DNA from: Henricia sp. BOLD:AAB3569
Lineage: Eukaryota; Echinodermata; Asteroidea; Spinulosida; Echinasteridae
Assembly (NCBI GenBank): GCA_037783545.1
Contig: JBBELK010000818.1
Span: 62,001 to 126,000 of the forward strand
DNA length: 64,000 bases
Direction: 5' to 3'
The notes under the pieces were generated by a model. The model made no database searches, had not been told where the DNA came from, and saw nothing but the letters and a program-made list of their open reading frames with translations. A program made the translations under genes and the position numbers. Of this stretch, positions 33,101 through 47,600 are shown in pieces. The first letter of the stretch is position 1. Each line of letters opens with the position of its first letter.

Positions 33101-34947
33101 CCGGGAAATGGCAGAGAAATTTCAAAGTTTAGAAAAAAACTGGATTGAGGCTTCCTGACTGCTCTCATGCAAACCGTGGCTGTCTGTACACACGTCTTTG
33201 GGGTACTCCTGAGTTGTGCGCATGCTCAGTCATTCGGACTGTCGTTAACGCACCGCAGTTTGGCTCGGCAATTTGGTCAAAGTGTGGTCCAAACGTCGGC
33301 AAATTTGGAGGTCGAAAAATGTTCCGACGAACTTCAAATTTTGCATGCCCTAAACTCTCTATATTGCGCACTTGTCATAAAAAATTGACAGACTTTCGCC
33401 GGGAAATGGCAGAGAAATTTCAAAGTTTAGAAAAAACTGGGTTGAGGCTTCCTGACTGCTCTCACGCAAACCGTGGCTGTCTGTACACACCTCTTTGGGG
33501 TACTCCTGAGTTGTGCGCATGCTCAGTCATTCGGACTGTCGTTAACGCACCGCAGTTTGGCTCGGCAATTTGGTCAAAGTGTGGTCCAAACGTCGGCAAA
33601 TTTGGAGGTCGAAAAATGTTCCGACGAACTTCAAATTTTGCATGCCCTAAACTCTCTATATTGCGCACTTGTCATAAAAAATTGACAGACTTTCGCCGGG
33701 AAATGGCAGAGAAATTTCAAAGTTTAGAAAAAACTGGGTTGAGGCTTCCTGACTGCTCTCACGCAAACCGTGGCTGTCTGTACACACCTCTTTGGGGTAC
33801 TCCTGAGTTGTGCGCATGCTCAGTCATTCGGACTGTCGTTAACGCACCGCAGTTTGGCTCGGCAATTTGGTCAAAGTGTGGTCCAAACGTCGGCAAATTT
33901 GGAGGTCGAAAAATGTTCCGACGAACTTCAAATTTTGCATGCCCTAAACTCTCTATATTGCGCACTTGTCATAAAAAATTGACAGACTTTCGCCGGGAAA
34001 TGGCAGAGAAATTTCAAAGTTTAGAAAAAACTGGGTTGAGGCTTCCTGACTGCTCTCATGCAAACCGTGGCTGTCTGTACACACCTCTTTGGGGTACTCC
34101 TGAGTTGTGCGCATGCTCAGTCATTCGGACTGTCGTTAACGCACCGCAGTTTGGCTCGGCAATTTGGTCAAAGTGTGGTCCAAACGTCGGCAAATTTGGA
34201 GGTCGAAAAATGTTCCGACGAACTTCAAATTTTGCATGCCCTAAACTCTCTATATTGCGCACTTGTCATAAAAAATTGACAGACTTTCGCCGGGAAATGG
34301 CAGAGAAATTTCAAAGTTTAGAAAAAACTGGGTTGAGGCTTCCTGACTGCTCTCACGCAAACCGTGGCTGTCTGTACACACCTCTTTGGGGTACTCCCGA
34401 GTTGTGCGCATGCTCAGTCATTCGGACTGTCGTTAACGCACCGCAGTTTGGCTCGGCAATTTGGTCAAAGTGTGGTCCAAACGTCGGCAAATTTGGAGGT
34501 CGAAAAATGTTCCGACGAACTTCAAATTTTGCATGCCCTAAACTCTCTATATTGCGCACTTGTCATAAAAAATTGACAGACTTTCGCCGGGAAATGGCAG
34601 AGAAATTTCAAAGTTTAGAAAAAACTGGGTTGAGGCTTCCTGACTGCTCTCACGCAAACCGTGGCTGTCTGTACACACCTCTTTGGGGTACTCCTGAGTT
34701 GTGCGCATGCTCAGTCATTCGGACTGTCGTTAACGCACCGCAGTTTGGCTCGGCAATTTGGTCAAAGTGTGGTCCAAACGTCGGCAAATTTGGAGGTCGA
34801 AAAATGTTCCGACGAACTTCAAATTTTGCATGCCCTAAACTCTCTATATTGCGCACTTGTCATAAAAAAATTGACAGACTTTCGCCGGGAAATGGCAGAG
34901 AAATTTCAAAGTTTAGAAAAAACTGGGTTGAGGCTTCCTGACTGCTC
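30131..34947 (+). repeat. Satellite block 5: continuation to the right of the LINE
   Basis: The array resumes in the same phase and orientation. The first short monomer after the LINE is near 30.2 kb, the next near 32.6 kb. The stretch around 32.5-33.4 kb matches 25.3-26.2 kb, including GAAAAAAACTGGATT and TACACACGTCTT. The offset is 7209 bp, or 4382 bp once the LINE and its 4-bp duplication are removed, which equals 15 monomers. Single extra A residues occur near 31021, 33131 and 34861. Confidence 0.95.
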
Positions 34948-37893
34948 TTACGCAAACCGTGGCTGTCCGTACACACCTCTTTGGGGTACTCCTGAGTTGT
35001 GCGCATGCTCAGTCATTCGGACTGTCGTTAACGCACCGCAGTTTGGCTCGGCAATTTGGTCAAAGTGTGGTCCAAACGTCGGCAAATTTGGAGGTCGAAA
35101 AATGTTCCGACGAACTTCAAATTTTGCATGCCCTAAACTCTCTATATTGCGCACTTGTCATACAAAATTGACAGACTTTCGCCGGGAAATGGCAGAGAAA
35201 TTTCAAAGTTTAGAAAAAACTGGGTTGAGGCTTCCTGACTGCTCTCACGCAAACCGTGGCTGTCTGTACACACCTCTTTGGGGTACTCCTGAGTTGTGCG
35301 CATGCTCAGTCATTCGGACTGTCGATAACGCACCGCAGTTTGGCTCGGCAATTTGGTCAAAGTGTGGTCCAAACGTCGGCAAATTTGGAGGTCGAAAAAT
35401 GTTCCGACGAACTTCAAATTTTGCATGCCCTAAACTCTCTATATTGCGCACTTGTCATAAAAAATTGACAGACTTTCGCCGGGAAATGGCAGAGAAATTT
35501 CAAAGTTTAGAAAAAACTGGGTTGAGGCTTCCTGACTGCTCTCACGCAAACCGTGGCTGTCTGTACACACCTCTTTGGGGTACTCCTGAGTTGTGCGCAT
35601 GCTCAGTCATTCGGACTGTCGTTAACGCACCGCAGTTTGGCTCGGCAATTTGGTCAAAGTGTGGTCCAAACGTCGGCAAATTTGGAGGTCGAAAAATGTT
35701 CCGACGAACTTCAAATTTTGCATGCCCTAAACTCTCTATATTGCGCACTTGTCATAAAAAATTGACAGACTTTCGCCGGGAAATGGCAGAGAAATTTCAA
35801 AGTTTAGAAAAAAACTGGGTTGAGGCTTCCTGACTGCTCTCACGCAAACCGTGGCTGTCTGTACACACCTCTTTGGGGTACTCCTGAGTTGTGCGCATGC
35901 TCAGTCATTCGGACTGTCGTTAACGCACCGCAGTTTGGCTCGGCAATTTGGTCAAAGTGTGGTCCAAACGTCGGCAAATTTGGAGGTCGAAAAATGTTCC
36001 GACGAACTTCAAATTTTGCATGCCCTAAACTCTCTATATTGCGCACTTGTCATAAACAATTGACAGACTTTCGCCGGGAAATGGCAGAGAAATTTCAAAG
36101 TTTAGAAAAAACTGGGTTGAGACTTCCTGACTGTACACACCTCTTTGGGGTACTCCTGAGTTGTGCGCATGCTCAGTCATTCGGACTGTCGTTAACGCAC
36201 CGCAGTTTGGCTCGGCAATTTGGTCAAAGTGTGGTCCAAACGTCGGCAAATTTGGAGGTCGAAAAATGTTCCGACGAACTTCAAATTTTGCATGCCCTAA
36301 ACTCTCTATATTGCGCACTTGTCAAAAAAAATTGACAGACTTTCGCCGGGAAATGGCAGAGAAATTTCAAAGTTTAGAAAAAACTGGGTTGAGGCTTCCT
36401 GACTGCTCTCACGCAAACCGTGGCTGTCTGTACACACCTCTTTGGGGTACTCCTGAGTTGTGCGCATGCTCAGTCATTCGGACTGTCGTTAACGCACCGC
36501 AGTTTGGCTCGGCAATTTGGTCAAAGTGTGGTCCAAACGTCGGCAAATTTGGAGGTCGAAAAATGTTCCGACGAACTTCAAATTTTGCATGCCCTAAACT
36601 CTCTATATTGCGCACTTGTCATAAAAAAATGACAGACTTTCGCCGGGAAATGGCAGAGAAATTTCAAAGTTTAGAAAAAACTGGGTTGAGGCTTCCTGAC
36701 TGCTCTCATGCAAACCGTGGCTGTCTGTACACACCTCTTTGGGGTACTCCTGAGTTGTGCGCATGCTCAGTCATTCGGACTGTCGTTAACGCACCGCAGT
36801 TTGGCTCGGCAATTTGGTCAAAGTGTGGTCCAAACGTCGGCAAATTTGGAGGTCGAAAAATGTTCCGACGAACTTCAAATTTTGCATGCCCTAAACTCTC
36901 TATATTGCGCACTTGTCATAAAAAAATGACAGACTTTCGCCGGGAAATGGCAGAGAAATTTCAAAGTTTAGAAAAAACTGGGTTGAGGCTTCCTGACTGC
37001 TCTCATGCAAACCGTGGCTGTCTGTACACACCTCTTTGGGGTACTCCTGAGTTGTGCGCATGCTCAGTCATTCGGACTGTCGTTAACGCACCGCAGTTTG
37101 GCTCGGCAATTTGGTCAAAGTGTGGTCCAAACGTCGGCAAATTTGGAGGTCGAAAAATGTTCCGACGAACTTCAAATTTTGCATGCCCTAAACTCTCTAT
37201 ATTGCGCACTTGTCATAAAAAATTGACAGACTTTCGCCGGGAAATGGCAGAGAAATTTCAAAGTTTAGAAAAAACTGGGTTGAGGCTTCCTGACTGCTCT
37301 CACGCAAACCGTGGCTGTCTGTACACACCTCTTTGGGGTACTCCCGAGTTGTGCGCATGCTCAGTCATTCGGACTGTCGTTAACGCACCGCAGTTTGGCT
37401 CGGCAATTTGGTCAAAGTGTGGTCCAAACGTCGGCAAATTTGGAGGTCGAAAAATGTTCCGACGAACTTCAAATTTTGCATGCCCTAAACTCTCTATATT
37501 GCGCACTTGTCATAAAAAATTGACAGACTTTCGCCGGGAAATGGCAGAGAAATTTCAAAGTTTAGAAAAAACTGGGTTGAGGCTTCCTGACTGCTCTCAC
37601 GCAAACCGTGGCTGTCTGTACACACCTCTTTGGGGTACTCCTGAGTTGTGCGCATGCTCAGTCATTCGGACTGTCGTTAACGCACCGCAGTTTGGCTCGG
37701 CAATTTGGTCAAAGTGTGGTCCAAACGTCGGCAAATTTGGAGGTCGAAAAATGTTCCGACGAACTTCAAATTTTGCATGCCCTAAACTCTCTATATTGCG
37801 CACTTGTCATAAAAAATTGACAGACTTTCGCCGGGAAATGGCAGAGAAATTTCAAAGTTTAGAAAAAACTGGGTTGAGGCTTCCTGACTGCTC
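34948..37893 (+). repeat. Ten-monomer higher-order repeat, copy 1 (2946 bp)
   Basis: This unit has nine full monomers, one short monomer and one extra A. It starts with a CTGTCCG monomer ending CATACAAAATTG, then a monomer with GTCGATAAC (A at 35325), and includes GAAAAAAACTGGG, CATAAACAATTG, GAGACTTCCTG and the short junction. The same series recurs 2946 bp later. The first monomer has CTCTTACGC where copy 2 has CTCTCACGC. The opening pair of variants also occurs at 932-1435 in block 1. Confidence 0.92.
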
Positions 37894-40839
37894 TCACGCA
37901 AACCGTGGCTGTCCGTACACACCTCTTTGGGGTACTCCTGAGTTGTGCGCATGCTCAGTCATTCGGACTGTCGTTAACGCACCGCAGTTTGGCTCGGCAA
38001 TTTGGTCAAAGTGTGGTCCAAACGTCGGCAAATTTGGAGGTCGAAAAATGTTCCGACGAACTTCAAATTTTGCATGCCCTAAACTCTCTATATTGCGCAC
38101 TTGTCATACAAAATTGACAGACTTTCGCCGGGAAATGGCAGAGAAATTTCAAAGTTTAGAAAAAACTGGGTTGAGGCTTCCTGACTGCTCTCACGCAAAC
38201 CGTGGCTGTCTGTACACACCTCTTTGGGGTACTCCTGAGTTGTGCGCATGCTCAGTCATTCGGACTGTCGATAACGCACCGCAGTTTGGCTCGGCAATTT
38301 GGTCAAAGTGTGGTCCAAACGTCGGCAAATTTGGAGGTCGAAAAATGTTCCGACGAACTTCAAATTTTGCATGCCCTAAACTCTCTATATTGCGCACTTG
38401 TCATAAAAAATTGACAGACTTTCGCCGGGAAATGGCAGAGAAATTTCAAAGTTTAGAAAAAACTGGGTTGAGGCTTCCTGACTGCTCTCACGCAAACCGT
38501 GGCTGTCTGTACACACCTCTTTGGGGTACTCCTGAGTTGTGCGCATGCTCAGTCATTCGGACTGTCGTTAACGCACCGCAGTTTGGCTCGGCAATTTGGT
38601 CAAAGTGTGGTCCAAACGTCGGCAAATTTGGAGGTCGAAAAATGTTCCGACGAACTTCAAATTTTGCATGCCCTAAACTCTCTATATTGCGCACTTGTCA
38701 TAAAAAATTGACAGACTTTCGCCGGGAAATGGCAGAGAAATTTCAAAGTTTAGAAAAAAACTGGGTTGAGGCTTCCTGACTGCTCTCACGCAAACCGTGG
38801 CTGTCTGTACACACCTCTTTGGGGTACTCCTGAGTTGTGCGCATGCTCAGTCATTCGGACTGTCGTTAACGCACCGCAGTTTGGCTCGGCAATTTGGTCA
38901 AAGTGTGGTCCAAACGTCGGCAAATTTGGAGGTCGAAAAATGTTCCGACGAACTTCAAATTTTGCATGCCCTAAACTCTCTATATTGCGCACTTGTCATA
39001 AACAATTGACAGACTTTCGCCGGGAAATGGCAGAGAAATTTCAAAGTTTAGAAAAAACTGGGTTGAGACTTCCTGACTGTACACACCTCTTTGGGGTACT
39101 CCTGAGTTGTGCGCATGCTCAGTCATTCGGACTGTCGTTAACGCACCGCAGTTTGGCTCGGCAATTTGGTCAAAGTGTGGTCCAAACGTCGGCAAATTTG
39201 GAGGTCGAAAAATGTTCCGACGAACTTCAAATTTTGCATGCCCTAAACTCTCTATATTGCGCACTTGTCAAAAAAAATTGACAGACTTTCGCCGGGAAAT
39301 GGCAGAGAAATTTCAAAGTTTAGAAAAAACTGGGTTGAGGCTTCCTGACTGCTCTCACGCAAACCGTGGCTGTCTGTACACACCTCTTTGGGGTACTCCT
39401 GAGTTGTGCGCATGCTCAGTCATTCGGACTGTCGTTAACGCACCGCAGTTTGGCTCGGCAATTTGGTCAAAGTGTGGTCCAAACGTCGGCAAATTTGGAG
39501 GTCGAAAAATGTTCCGACGAACTTCAAATTTTGCATGCCCTAAACTCTCTATATTGCGCACTTGTCATAAAAAAATGACAGACTTTCGCCGGGAAATGGC
39601 AGAGAAATTTCAAAGTTTAGAAAAAACTGGGTTGAGGCTTCCTGACTGCTCTCATGCAAACCGTGGCTGTCTGTACACACCTCTTTGGGGTACTCCTGAG
39701 TTGTGCGCATGCTCAGTCATTCGGACTGTCGTTAACGCACCGCAGTTTGGCTCGGCAATTTGGTCAAAGTGTGGTCCAAACGTCGGCAAATTTGGAGGTC
39801 GAAAAATGTTCCGACGAACTTCAAATTTTGCATGCCCTAAACTCTCTATATTGCGCACTTGTCATAAAAAAATGACAGACTTTCGCCGGGAAATGGCAGA
39901 GAAATTTCAAAGTTTAGAAAAAACTGGGTTGAGGCTTCCTGACTGCTCTCATGCAAACCGTGGCTGTCTGTACACACCTCTTTGGGGTACTCCTGAGTTG
40001 TGCGCATGCTCAGTCATTCGGACTGTCGTTAACGCACCGCAGTTTGGCTCGGCAATTTGGTCAAAGTGTGGTCCAAACGTCGGCAAATTTGGAGGTCGAA
40101 AAATGTTCCGACGAACTTCAAATTTTGCATGCCCTAAACTCTCTATATTGCGCACTTGTCATAAAAAATTGACAGACTTTCGCCGGGAAATGGCAGAGAA
40201 ATTTCAAAGTTTAGAAAAAACTGGGTTGAGGCTTCCTGACTGCTCTCACGCAAACCGTGGCTGTCTGTACACACCTCTTTGGGGTACTCCTGAGTTGTGC
40301 GCATGCTCAGTCATTCGGACTGTCGTTAACGCACCGCAGTTTGGCTCGGCAATTTGGTCAAAGTGTGGTCCAAACGTCGGCAAATTTGGAGGTCGAAAAA
40401 TGTTCCGACGAACTTCAAATTTTGCATGCCCTAAACTCTCTATATTGCGCACTTGTCATAAAAAATTGACAGACTTTCGCCGGGAAATGGCAGAGAAATT
40501 TCAAAGTTTAGAAAAAACTGGGTTGAGGCTTCCTGACTGCTCTCACGCAAACCGTGGCTGTCTGTACACACCTCTTTGGGGTACTCCTGAGTTGTGCGCA
40601 TGCTCAGTCATTCGGACTGTCGTTAACGCACCGCAGTTTGGCTCGGCAATTTGGTCAAAGTGTGGTCCAAACGTCGGCAAATTTGGAGGTCGAAAAATGT
40701 TCCGACGAACTTCAAATTTTGCATGCCCTAAACTCTCTATATTGCGCACTTGTCATAAAAAATTGACAGACTTTCGCCGGGAAATGGCAGAGAAATTTCA
40801 AAGTTTAGAAAAAACTGGGTTGAGGCTTCCTGACTGCTC
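37894..40839 (+). repeat. Ten-monomer higher-order repeat, copy 2 (2946 bp)
   Basis: This copy repeats 34948-37893 variant for variant (GTCGATAAC with A at 38271, CATAAACAATTG near 39000, GAGACTTCCTG near 39067, short junction near 39078). A difference near its right end is the lack of the TACTCCCGAG form that copy 1 has near 37342. The near identity implies a recent tandem duplication. Confidence 0.92.
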
Positions 40840-43800
40840 TCACGCAAACCGTGGCTGTCTGTACACACCTCTTTGGGGTACTCCTGAGTTGTGCGCATGC
40901 TCAGTCATTCGGACTGTCGTTAACGCACCGCAGTTTGGCTCGGCAATTTGGTCAAAGTGTGGTCCAAACGTCGGCAAATTTGGAGGTCGAAAAATGTTCC
41001 GACGAACTTCAAATTTTGCATGCCCTAAACTCTCTATATTGCGCACTTGTCATAAAAAATTGACAGACTTTCGCCGGGAAATGGCAGAGAAATTTCAAAG
41101 TTTAGAAAAAACTGGGTTGAGGCTTCCTGACTGTACACACCTCTTTGGGGTACTCCTGAGTTGTGCGCATGCTCAGTCATTCGGACTGTCGTTAACGCAC
41201 CGCAGTTTGGCTCGGCAATTTGGTCAAAGTGTGGTCCAAACGTCGGCAAATTTGGAGGTCGAAAAATGTTCCGACGAACTTCAAATTTTGCATGCCCTAA
41301 ACTCTCTATATTGCGCACTTGTCATAAAAAATTGACAGACTTTCGCCGGGAAATGGCAGAGAAATTTCAAAGTTTAGAAAAAACTGGGTTGAGGCTTCCT
41401 GACTGCTCTCACGCAAACCGTGGCTGTCTGTACACACCTCTTTGGGGTACTCCTGAGTTGTGCGCATGCTCAGTCATTCGGACTGTCGTTAACGCACCGC
41501 AGTTTGGCTCGGCAATTTGGTCAAAGTGTGGTCCAAACGTCGGCAAATTTGGAGGTCGAAAAATGTTCCGACGAACTTCAAATTTTGCATGCCCTAAACT
41601 CTCTATATTGCGCACTTGTCATAAAAAAATGACAGACTTTCGCCGGGAAATGGCAGAGAAATTTCAAAGTTTAGAAACAAACTGGGTTGAGGCTTCCTGA
41701 CTGCTCTCATGCAAACCGTGGCTGTCTGTACACACGTCTTTGGGGTACTCCTGAGTTGTGCGCATGCTCAGTCATTCGGACTGTCGTTAACGCACCGCAG
41801 TTTGGCTCGGCAATTTGGTCAAAGTGTGGTCCAAACGTCGGCAAATTTGGAGGTCGAAAAATGTTCCGACGAACTTCAAATTTTGCATGCCCTAAACTCT
41901 CTATATTGCGCACTTGTCATAAACAATTGACAGACTTTCGCCGGGAAATGGCAGAGAAATTTCAAAGTTTAGAAAAAACTGGGTTGAGGCTTCCTGACTG
42001 CTCTCACGCAAACCGTGGCTGTCTGTACACACCTCTTTGGGGTACTCCTGAGTTGTGCGCATGCTCAGTCATTCGGACTGTCGTTAACGCACCGCAGTTT
42101 GGCTCGGCAATTTGGTCAAAGTGTGGTCCAAACGTCGGCAAATTTGGAGGTCGAAAAATGTTCCGACGAACTTCAAATTTTGCATGCCCTAAACTCTCTA
42201 TATTGCGCACTTGTCATAAAAAATTGACAGACTTTCGCCGGGAAATGGCAGAGAAATTTCAAAGTTTAGAAAAAACTGGGTTGAGGCTTCCTGACTGCTC
42301 TCATGCAAACCGTGGCTGTCTGTACACACCTCTTTGGGGTACTCCTGAGTTGTGCGCATGCTCAGTCATTCGGACTGTCGTTAACGCACCGCAGTTTGGC
42401 TCGGCAATTTGGTCAAAGTGTGGTCCAAACGTCGGCAAATTTGGAGGTCGAAAAATGTTCCGACGAACTTCAAATTTTGCATGCCCTAAACTCTCTATAT
42501 TGCGCACTTGTCATAAAAAATTGACAGACTTTCGCCGGGAATTGGCAGAGAAATTTCAAAGTTTAGAAAAAACTGGGTTGAGGCTTCCTGACTGTACACA
42601 CCTCTTTGGGGTACTCCTGAGTTGTGCGCATGCTCAGTCATTCGGACTGTCGTTAACGCACCGCAGTTTGGCTCGGCAATTTGGTCAAAGTGTGGTCCAA
42701 ACGTCGGCAAATTTGGAGGTCGAAAAATGTTCCGACGAACTTCAAATTTTGCATGCCCTAAACTCTCTTTATTGCGCACTTGTCATAAAAAATTGACAGA
42801 CTTTCGCCGGGAAATGGCAGAGAAATTTCAAAGTTTAGAAAAAACTGGGTTGAGGCTTCCTGACTGCTCTCACGCAAACCGTGGCTGTCTGTACACACCT
42901 CTTTGGGGTACTCCTGAGTTGTGCGCATGCTCAGTCATTCGGACTGTCGTTAACGCACCGCAGTTTGGCTCGGCAATTTGGTCAAAGTGTGGTCCAAACG
43001 TCGGCAAATTTGGAGGTCGAAAAATGTTCCGACGAACTTCAAATTTTGCATGCCCTAAACTCTCTATATTGCGCACTTGTCATAAAAAATTGACAGACTT
43101 TTGCCGGGAAATGGCAGAGAAATTTCCAAGTTTAGAAAAAACTGGGTTGAGGCTTCCTGACTGCTCTCACGCAAACCGTGGCTGTCTGTACACACCTCTT
43201 TGGGGTACTCCTGAGTTGTGCGCATGCTCAGTCATTCGGACTGTCGTTAACGCACCGCAGTTTGGCTCGGCAATTTGGTCAAAGTGTGGTCCAAACGTCG
43301 GCAAATTTGGAGGTCGAAAAATGTTCCGACGAACTTCAAATTTTGCATGCCCTAAACTCTCTATATTGCGCACTTGTCATAAAAAATTGACAGACTTTCG
43401 CCGGGAAATGGCAGAGAAATTTCAAAGTTTAGAAAAAACTGGGTTGAGGCTTCCTGACTGCTCTCACGCAAACCGTGGCTGTCTGTACACACCTCTTTGG
43501 GGTACTCCTGAGTTGTGCGCATGCTCAGTCATTCGGACTGTCGTTAACGCACCGCAGTTTGGCTCGGCAATTTGGTCAAAGTGTGGTCCAAACGTCGGCA
43601 AATTTGGAGGTCGAAAAATGTTCCGACGAACTTCAAATTTTGCATGCCCTAAACTCTCTATATTGCGCACTTGTCATAAAAAATTGACAGACTTTCGCCG
43701 GGAAATGGCAGAGAAATTTCAAAGTTTAGAAAAAACTGGGTTGAGGCTTCCTGACTGCTCTCACGCAAACCGTGGCTGTCTGTACACACCTCTTTGGGGT

Positions 43801-44627
43801 ACTCCTGAGTTGTGCGCATGCTCAGTCATTCGGACTGTCGTTAACGCACCGCAGTTTGGCTCGGCAATTTGGTCAAAGTGTGGTCCAAACGTCGGCAAAT
43901 TTGGAGGTCGAAAAATGTTCCGACGAACTTCAAATTTTGCATGCCCTAAACTCTCTATATTGCGCACTTGTCATAAAAAATTGACAGACTTTTGCCGGGA
44001 AATGGCAGAGAAATTTCAAAGTTTAGAAAAAAACTGGGTTGAGGCTTCCTGACTGTACACACCTCTTTGGGGTACTCCTGAGTTGTGCGCATGCTCAGTC
44101 ATTCGGACTGTCGTTAACGCACCGCAGTTTGGCTCGGCAATTTGGTCAAAGTGTGGTCCAAACGTCGGCAAATTTGGAGGTCGAAAAATGTTCCGACGAA
44201 CTTCAAATTTTGCATGCCCTAAACTCTCTATATTGCGCACTTGTCATAAAAAATTGACAGACTTTCGCCGGGAAATGGCAGAGAAATTTCAAAGTTTAGA
44301 AAAAACTGGGTTGAGGCTTCCTGACTGCTCTCATGCAAACCGTGGCTGTCTGTACACACCTCTTTGGGGTACTCCTGAGTTGTGCGCATGCTGAGTCATT
44401 CGGACTGTCGTTAACGCACCGCAGTTTGGCTCGGCAATTTGGTCAAAGTGTGGTCCAAACGTCGGCAAATTTGGAGGTCGAAAAATGTTCCGACGAACTT
44501 CAAATTTTGCATGCCCTAAACTCTCTATATTGCGCACTTGTCATAAAAAATTGACAGACTTTCGCCGGGAAATGGCAGAGAAATGTCAAAGTTTAGAAAA
44601 AACTGGGTTGAGGCTTCCTGACTGCTC
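40840..44627 (+). repeat. Satellite block 6
   Basis: Monomers continue, with short copies near 41.13, 42.59 and 44.05 kb. TACACACGTCTT (41.7 kb) and GAATTGGCAG (42.54 kb) are shared with other blocks. New variants appear here and persist to the right: ACTTTTGCCGGG (near 43.1 and 44.0 kb) and GAATTGGCAG. A G at 44393 turns CTCAGTC into CTGAGTC, closing the long plus-strand frame. Confidence 0.94.
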
Positions 44628-47600
44628 TCACGCAAACCGTGGCTGTCTGTACACACCTCTTTGGGGTACTCCTGAGTTGTGCGCATGCTCAGTCATTCGG
44701 ACTGTCGTTAACGCACCGCAGTTTGGCTCGGCAATTTGGTCAAAGTGTGGTCCAAACGTCGGCAAATTTGGAGGTCGAAAAATGTTCCGACGAACTTCAA
44801 ATTTTGCATGCCCTAAACTCTCTAAATTGCGCACTTGTCATAAAAAATTGACAGACTTTCGCCGGGAAATGGCAGAGAAATTTCAAAGTTTAGAAAAACC
44901 TGGGTTGAGGCTTCCTGACTGCTCTCACGCAAACCGTGGCTGTCTGTACACACCTCTTTGGGGTACTCCTGAGTTGTGCGCATGCTCAGTCATTCGGACT
45001 GTCGTTAACGCACCGCAGTTTGGCTCGGCAATTTGGTCAAAGTGTGGTCCAAACGTCGGCAAATTTGGAGGTCGAAAAATGTTCCGACGAACTTCAAATT
45101 TTGCATGCCCTAAACTCTCTATATTGCACACTTGTCATAAAAAATTGACAGACTTTCGCCGGGAAATGGCAGAGAAATTTCAAAGTTTAGAAAAAACTGG
45201 GTTGAGGCTTCCTGACTGCTCTCACGCAAACCGTGGCTGTCTGTACACACCTCTTTGGGGTACTCCTGAGTTGTGCGCATGCTCAGTCATTCGGACTGTC
45301 GTTAACGCACCGCAGTTTGGCTCGGCAATTTGGTCAAAGTGTGGTCCAAACGTCGGCAAATTTGGAGGTCGAAAAATGTTCCGACGAACTTCAAATTTTG
45401 CATGCCCTAAACTCTCTATATTGCGCACTTGTCATAGAAAATTGACAGACTTTCGCCGGGAAATGGCAGAGAAATTTCAAAGTTTAGAAAAAACTGGGTT
45501 GAGGCTTCCTGACTGCTCTCACGCAAACCGTGGCTGTCTGTACACACCTCTTTGGGGTACTCCTGAGTTGTGCGCATGCTCAGTCATTCGGACTGTCGTT
45601 AACGCACCGCAGTTTGGCTCGGCAATTTGGTCAAAGTGTGGTCCAAACGTCGGCAAATTTGGAGGTCGAAAAATGTTCCGACGAACTTCAAATTTTGCAT
45701 GCCCTAAACTCTCTATATTGCGCACTTGTCATAAAAAATTGACAGACTTTCGCCGGGAAATGGCAGAGAAATTTCAAAGTTTAGAAAAAACTGGGTTGAG
45801 GCTTCCTGACTGCTCTCACGCAAACCGTGGCTGTCTGTACACACCTCTTTGGGGTACTCCTGAGTTGTGCGCATGCTCAGTCATTCGGACTGTCGTTAAC
45901 GCACCGCAGTTTGGCTCGGCAATTTGGTCAAAGTGTGGTCCAAACGTCGGCAAATTTGGAGGTCGAAAAATGTTCCGACGAACTTCAAATTTTGCATGCC
46001 CTAAACTCTCTATATTGCGCACTTGTCATAAAAAATTGACAGACTTTTGCCGGGAAATGGCAGAGAAATTTCAAAGTTTAGAAAAAACTGGGTTGAGGCT
46101 TCCTGACTGTACACACCTCTTTGGGGTACTCCTGAGTTGTGCGCATGCTCAGTCATTCGTACTGTCGTTAACGCACCGCAGTTTGGCTCGGCAATTTGGT
46201 CAAAGTGTGGTCCAAACGTCGGCAAATTTGGAGGTCGAAAAATGTTCCGACGAACTTCAAAATTTGCATGCCCTAAACTCTCTATATTGCGCACTTGTCA
46301 TAAAAAATTGACAGACTTTCGCCGGGAAATGGCAGAGAAATTTCAAAGTTTAGAAAAAACTGGGTTGAGGCTTCCTGACTGCTCTCACGCAAACCGTGGC
46401 TGTCTGTACACACCTCTTTGGGGTACTCCTGAGTTGTGCGCATGCTCAGTCATTCGGACTGTCGTTAACGCACCGCAGTTTGGCTCGGCAATTTGGTCAA
46501 AGTGTGGTCCAAACGTCGGCAAATTTGGAGGTCGAAAAATGTTCCGACGAACTTCAAATTTTGCATGCCCTAAACTCTCTATATTGCGCACTTGTCATAA
46601 AAAATTGACAGACTTTCGCCGGGAAATGGCAGAGAAATTTCAAAGTTTAGAAAAAACTGGGTTGAGGCTTCCTGACTGCTCTCATGCAAACCGTGGCTGT
46701 CTGTACACACCTCTTTGGGGTACTCCTGAGTTGTGCGCATGCTCAGTCATTCGGACTGTCGTTAACGCACCGCAGTTTGGCTCGGCAATTTGGTCAAAGT
46801 GTGGTCCAAACGTCGGCAAATTTGGAGGTCGAAAAATGTTCCGACGAACTTCAAATTTTGCATGCCCTAAACTCTCTATATTGCGCACTTGTCATAAAAA
46901 ATTGACAGACTTTCGCCGGGAATTGGCAGAGAAATTTCAAAGTTTAGAAAAAACTGGGTTGAGGCTTCCTGACTGTACACACCTCTTTGGGGTACTCCTG
47001 AGTTGTGCGCATGCTCAGTCATTCGGACTGTCGTTAACGCACCGCAGTTTGGCTCGGCAATTTGGTCAAAGTGTGGTCCAAACGTCGGCAAATTTGGAGG
47101 TCGAAAAATGTTCCGACGAACTTCAAATTTTGCATGCCCTAAACTCTCTATATTGCGCACTTGTCATAAAAAATTGACAGACTTTCGCCGGGAAATGGCA
47201 GAGAAATTTCAAAGTTTAGAAAAAACTGGGTTGAGGCTTCCTGACTGCTCTCACGCAAACCGTGGCTGTCTGTACACACCTCTTTGGGGTACTCCTGAGT
47301 TGTGCGCATGCTCAGTCATTCGGACTGTCGTTAACGCACCGCAGTTTGGCTCGGCAATTTGGTCAAAGTGTGGTCCAAACGTCGGCAAATTTGGAGGTCG
47401 AAAAATGTTCCGACGAACTTCAAATTTTGCATGCCCTAAACTCTCTATATTGCGCACTTGTCATAAAAAATTGACAGACTTTCGCCGGGAAATGGCAGAG
47501 AAATTTCAAAGTTTAGAAAAAACTGGGTTGAGGCTTCCTGACTGCTCTCACGCAAACCGTGGCTGTCTGTACACACCTCTTTGGGGTACTCCTGAGTTGT

